From Microbacterium testaceum (GTDB lineage: Bacteria; Actinomycetota; Actinomycetes; Actinomycetales; Microbacteriaceae), in contig NZ_QDFT01000009.1 of NCBI RefSeq assembly GCF_003075375.1, forward strand, positions 1 through 64,000: a DNA stretch of 64,000 nt, given 5' to 3'. The stretch's first letter is position 1; each line of letters starts with the position of its first letter. Positions 61,864 through 64,000 of this stretch are shown in pieces. Made by a program: the position numbers and the translations under genes. The notes under the pieces were generated by a model. It did not search any database. It was not told where the DNA came from and saw only the letters and a program-made list of their open reading frames with translations.

Positions 61864-62768
61864 GCGCCGTCACCACCCTCCGCCCCGCGCGCGGCACGCG
61901 TCCCGCCCGCGGCCCCCGCTCCGGTGCGGTCCGCGAGCCGCTGGTCTCGCGCACCTCGGCGATGCTCGTCATGGCCGTCTTCACGGTGTACTTCCTGCTG
62001 CCGCTGTGGTGGCTGCTCGTGGCCTCGAGCAAGAGCACCGGCGACATCCTGACCACGAACCCGCTGTGGTTCGCCGACATGCGCCTGTTCTCGAACATCG
62101 GCGACCTGTTCGCCTACCGCGACGGCATCTTCTTGCGCTGGCTCGGCAACTCCCTGCTGTACGCGGGCCTCGGCGGCGCCGTGGCGACGCTGCTGGCGGC
62201 GATGGCGGGTTACGCGCTGGCGAAGTACCGCTTCCCGGGCCGTGAGCTGGTGTTCGACGTCGTGCTCGGTGGCGTTCTGGTCCCGGCCACGGCCCTCGCC
62301 CTGCCGCTGTTCCTCATCTTCAGCCAGGTGCAGCTCACCAACACGTTCTGGGCGGTGTTCCTTCCGTCACTGGTCAGCCCCTTCGGCGTGTACCTCGCGC
62401 GCATCTTCGCCGCGTCGTCGGTGCCCGACGAGCTGCTCGAGGCGAGCCGCCTGGACGGCGCGGGCGAGATCCGCACCTTCTTCACCGTGAGCCTGCGGCT
62501 GATGAGCCCGGCGCTGGTGACCATGTTCCTGTTCCAGTTCGTGGCGATCTGGAACAACTTCTTCCTGCCGCTGATCATGCTGCGCAGCGAAGAGCTCTTC
62601 CCCGTCGTCTTCGGGCTCTACGGCTGGAACAACCAGCTCAACCAGATCCCCGAGCTGCGCGGGCTCGTCCTGATCGGCGCCCTGCTGTCGGTCATCCCCC
62701 TCATCGTCATCTTCCTGCTCCTCCAGCGCTTCTGGCGCAACGGTCTCGGGACCGGTGCCCTGAAGTGA
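61860..62768 (+). CDS. Sugar ABC permease 2 (CUT1, MalG type)
   Basis: A 302-residue membrane protein with about six helices. The coupling loop is LLEASRLDGAGEIRTFFTVSL, close to the permease at 46819. It overlaps permease 1 as ATGA (61860-61863). Confidence 0.92.
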   Translation: MSAVTTLRPARGTRPARGPRSGAVREPLVSRTSAMLVMAVFTVYFLLPLWWLLVASSKSTGDILTTNPLWFADMRLFSNIGDLFAYRDGIFLRWLGNSLLYAGLGGAVATLLAAMAGYALAKYRFPGRELVFDVVLGGVLVPATALALPLFLIFSQVQLTNTFWAVFLPSLVSPFGVYLARIFAASSVPDELLEASRLDGAGEIRTFFTVSLRLMSPALVTMFLFQFVAIWNNFFLPLIMLRSEELFPVVFGLYGWNNQLNQIPELRGLVLIGALLSVIPLIVIFLLLQRFWRNGLGTGALK

Positions 62769-62796
62769 TCCCTTCGGCGGCTCCCGCCGCCCCCAC

Positions 62797-62821
62797 CCCG
62801 GACGCAAACGGCGCGTCCGGG
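62797..62821 (+). terminator. Hairpin between permease 2 and binding protein
   Basis: CCCGGACGC (62797-62805) with GCGTCCGGG (62813-62821), 7-base loop, just before the binding-protein ribosome site. Probably a message-stabilising or attenuating element. Confidence 0.7.
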
Positions 62822-62842
62822 TCACCAGAGAAAGGCATTCGC

Positions 62843-64000
62843 ATGAAGCACAGAATCCTCGCGGCGACCTCCGGCGTCGCCCTGTCGGCTCTGCTCCTGG
62901 CCGGCTGCGCCGGCGGCGGAAGCGGCGACGACGCCGCCTCGGCGGCCGACTGCGCCCCCGCCGACGGTCCCGTCACCCTCGAGTTCACCTCGTGGATCCC
63001 GGGTATCGAGAAGGTCGTCGAGATGTGGAACTCGGAGAACCCCGACATCCAGGTCAAGGTGCAGACCGGCCCGAACGGCAACAGCGGCACGTACCAGAAC
63101 TTCTTCAACCAGATCGCCGCCGGCAACGCCCCCGACCTCGGTCAGATCGAGTACGACGCACTGCCGAACTTCCTCGTGCAGGACGGGCTCGAGAACATCG
63201 GCGGCTGCTCCGACGTCGTCGCCGCCAAGGACCAGTTCGTCGGGTGGGCGTGGAACCAGGTCGCCCTCGGCGAGGACGGCGCGGTCTACGGCATCCCCCA
63301 GGACATCGGTCCGATGGCGCTGTTCTACCGCAAGGACCTGTTCGAGAAGAACGGCATCGCGATCCCCACCACGTGGGACGAGTACACCGAGGCCGCGAAG
63401 AAGATCCGCGCGCTCGGCGGCTACATCACCAACTTCTCGCAGTCCGACATCAACCAGTTCGCGGGCTTCGTGTGGCAGGCCGGCGGACAGTGGTTCGGCA
63501 ACGACGCGGACGGATGGACGGTCTCGCTGACCGACCCCGCCTCCGAGAAGGTCGCCGAGTACTGGCAGTCGCTGATCGACCAGGACCTCGTCTCGACCTA
63601 CCCGGCGTGGACCGACGAGTGGAACAACGCCTACAACTCCAGCCAGGTCTGGACGTGGAACTCGGCCGTCTGGGGCGCCAACTCGATCTCGAGCGGCGCT
63701 CCCGACACCGCGGGCGGCTGGGCCGTCTCGGACCTGCCGCAGTGGGCGGCCGGCGAGAAGGTCGCGGGCAACTGGGGCGGATCGTCCATCGCGGTCCTCA
63801 AGGGCAGCGAGCACCCCTACGAGGCGACGAAGTTCGCGCTCTGGCTGAACACCTCGGAAGAGGCGCTGACCGCCCTCAACCAGGAGGCGAACATCTACCC
63901 CGCCACGACCGAGGGGCTGAAGCTCCCCTCGCTCGCGCAGGGCGTGGAGTTCTACGGCGGCCAGAAGATCTACGACGTCTTCGCCAAGGCAGCGACCGAG
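62843..64000 (+). CDS. Extracellular sugar-binding lipoprotein (CUT1), 3' end beyond the window
   Basis: 386 codons are visible; the gene runs off the window. Lipobox LAGC (Cys near 22), mature start after a Gly/Ser spacer, then VTLEFTSWIPGIEKVVEMW, DLGQIEYDALPNF, YGIPQDIGPMALFYRKDLF. It parallels the protein at 47843 (IEY, YGxPQDxGPMALFY), suggesting related ligands. AAAGG precedes the ATG. Confidence 0.92.
   Translation, partial: MKHRILAATSGVALSALLLAGCAGGGSGDDAASAADCAPADGPVTLEFTSWIPGIEKVVEMWNSENPDIQVKVQTGPNGNSGTYQNFFNQIAAGNAPDLGQIEYDALPNFLVQDGLENIGGCSDVVAAKDQFVGWAWNQVALGEDGAVYGIPQDIGPMALFYRKDLFEKNGIAIPTTWDEYTEAAKKIRALGGYITNFSQSDINQFAGFVWQAGGQWFGNDADGWTVSLTDPASEKVAEYWQSLIDQDLVSTYPAWTDEWNNAYNSSQVWTWNSAVWGANSISSGAPDTAGGWAVSDLPQWAAGEKVAGNWGGSSIAVLKGSEHPYEATKFALWLNTSEEALTALNQEANIYPATTEGLKLPSLAQGVEFYGGQKIYDVFAKAATE

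Noticed and set aside
1-64000. Horizontal-transfer or prophage boundary
   Set aside because: No integrase, transposase, attachment repeats or clear base-composition break; only short AT-rich promoter patches.

Overview
This 64 kb window is from a high-GC Gram-positive bacterium, most likely a Microbacteriaceae member such as Microbacterium. I infer this from the roughly 70% GC coding sequence, frequent GTG starts, many leaderless genes, sortase-anchored surface proteins, and housekeeping genes of actinobacterial type (serS, pheA, pgm, LCP). The genus is an inference, not proven. No phage, insertion sequence, CRISPR array or rRNA was seen.

Layout. 0-4.4 kb: tail of a GH13 enzyme, then a CitA/CitB-type two-component pair divergent from a CitMHS citrate transporter. 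4.4-18.6 kb: an LPETG-anchored DUF4832 protein; a 1476-residue surface protein with two GH43 and two LamG domains; and a YtfQ/YtfR/YtfT/YjfF-type sugar importer with a second complete ATPase and a LacI regulator. Three near-identical operators (TGTTAGCGCT core) tie the GH43 gene, the importer and the second ATPase into one regulon. 18.7-25.3 kb: a secreted HExxH protein, a flavin reductase, DUF808, a sulfite-oxidase-like/FAD reductase pair with a truncated DUF6510 gene, a PH-domain protein, tRNA-Ser(GCT), an LCP protein and a Phd/RelE toxin-antitoxin pair. 25.5-39.4 kb: mostly housekeeping: tRNA-Ser(TGA), serS, a HAD phosphatase, diacylglycerol kinase, photolyase, Asp23, pheA, EamA, LysR and pgm. 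Behind pgm lie a G-tract block and two copies of a 77-bp palindromic element. 39.4-52.6 kb: an alcohol dehydrogenase, then an arabinogalactan locus: a 1301-residue LAATG-anchored GH30 protein, a LacI regulator and a CUT1 importer with GH51 and GH35 enzymes, under TGTTGACGTCAACA operators. 52.7-57.6 kb: a PNPOx-like protein, a cupin, a CGNR regulator and two MFS exporters, one paired with TetR. 57.7-64 kb: a third LacI regulon (TGTGCACGTTCACA operators) with GH42 and a second CUT1 importer, cut by the window end.

How it works together (inference). The activities fit breakdown of plant arabinogalactan or related galactan/arabinan. Wall-anchored GH30 and GH43 enzymes would cut the polymer outside the cell. 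Three importers, each under its own LacI repressor, would take up different products. Intracellular GH51, GH35 and GH42 would release arabinose and galactose, and pgm is close by. The two CUT1 importers lack an ATPase gene here, so they probably share one encoded elsewhere; the third has two.

Two DNA-level patterns run through the window. The 7-mer GGATGCC/GGCATCC is far more common than base composition predicts and occurs as inverted pairs inside terminators. Many genes also have a TAnnnT box 12-13 bases before the start codon, which predicts leaderless mRNAs.
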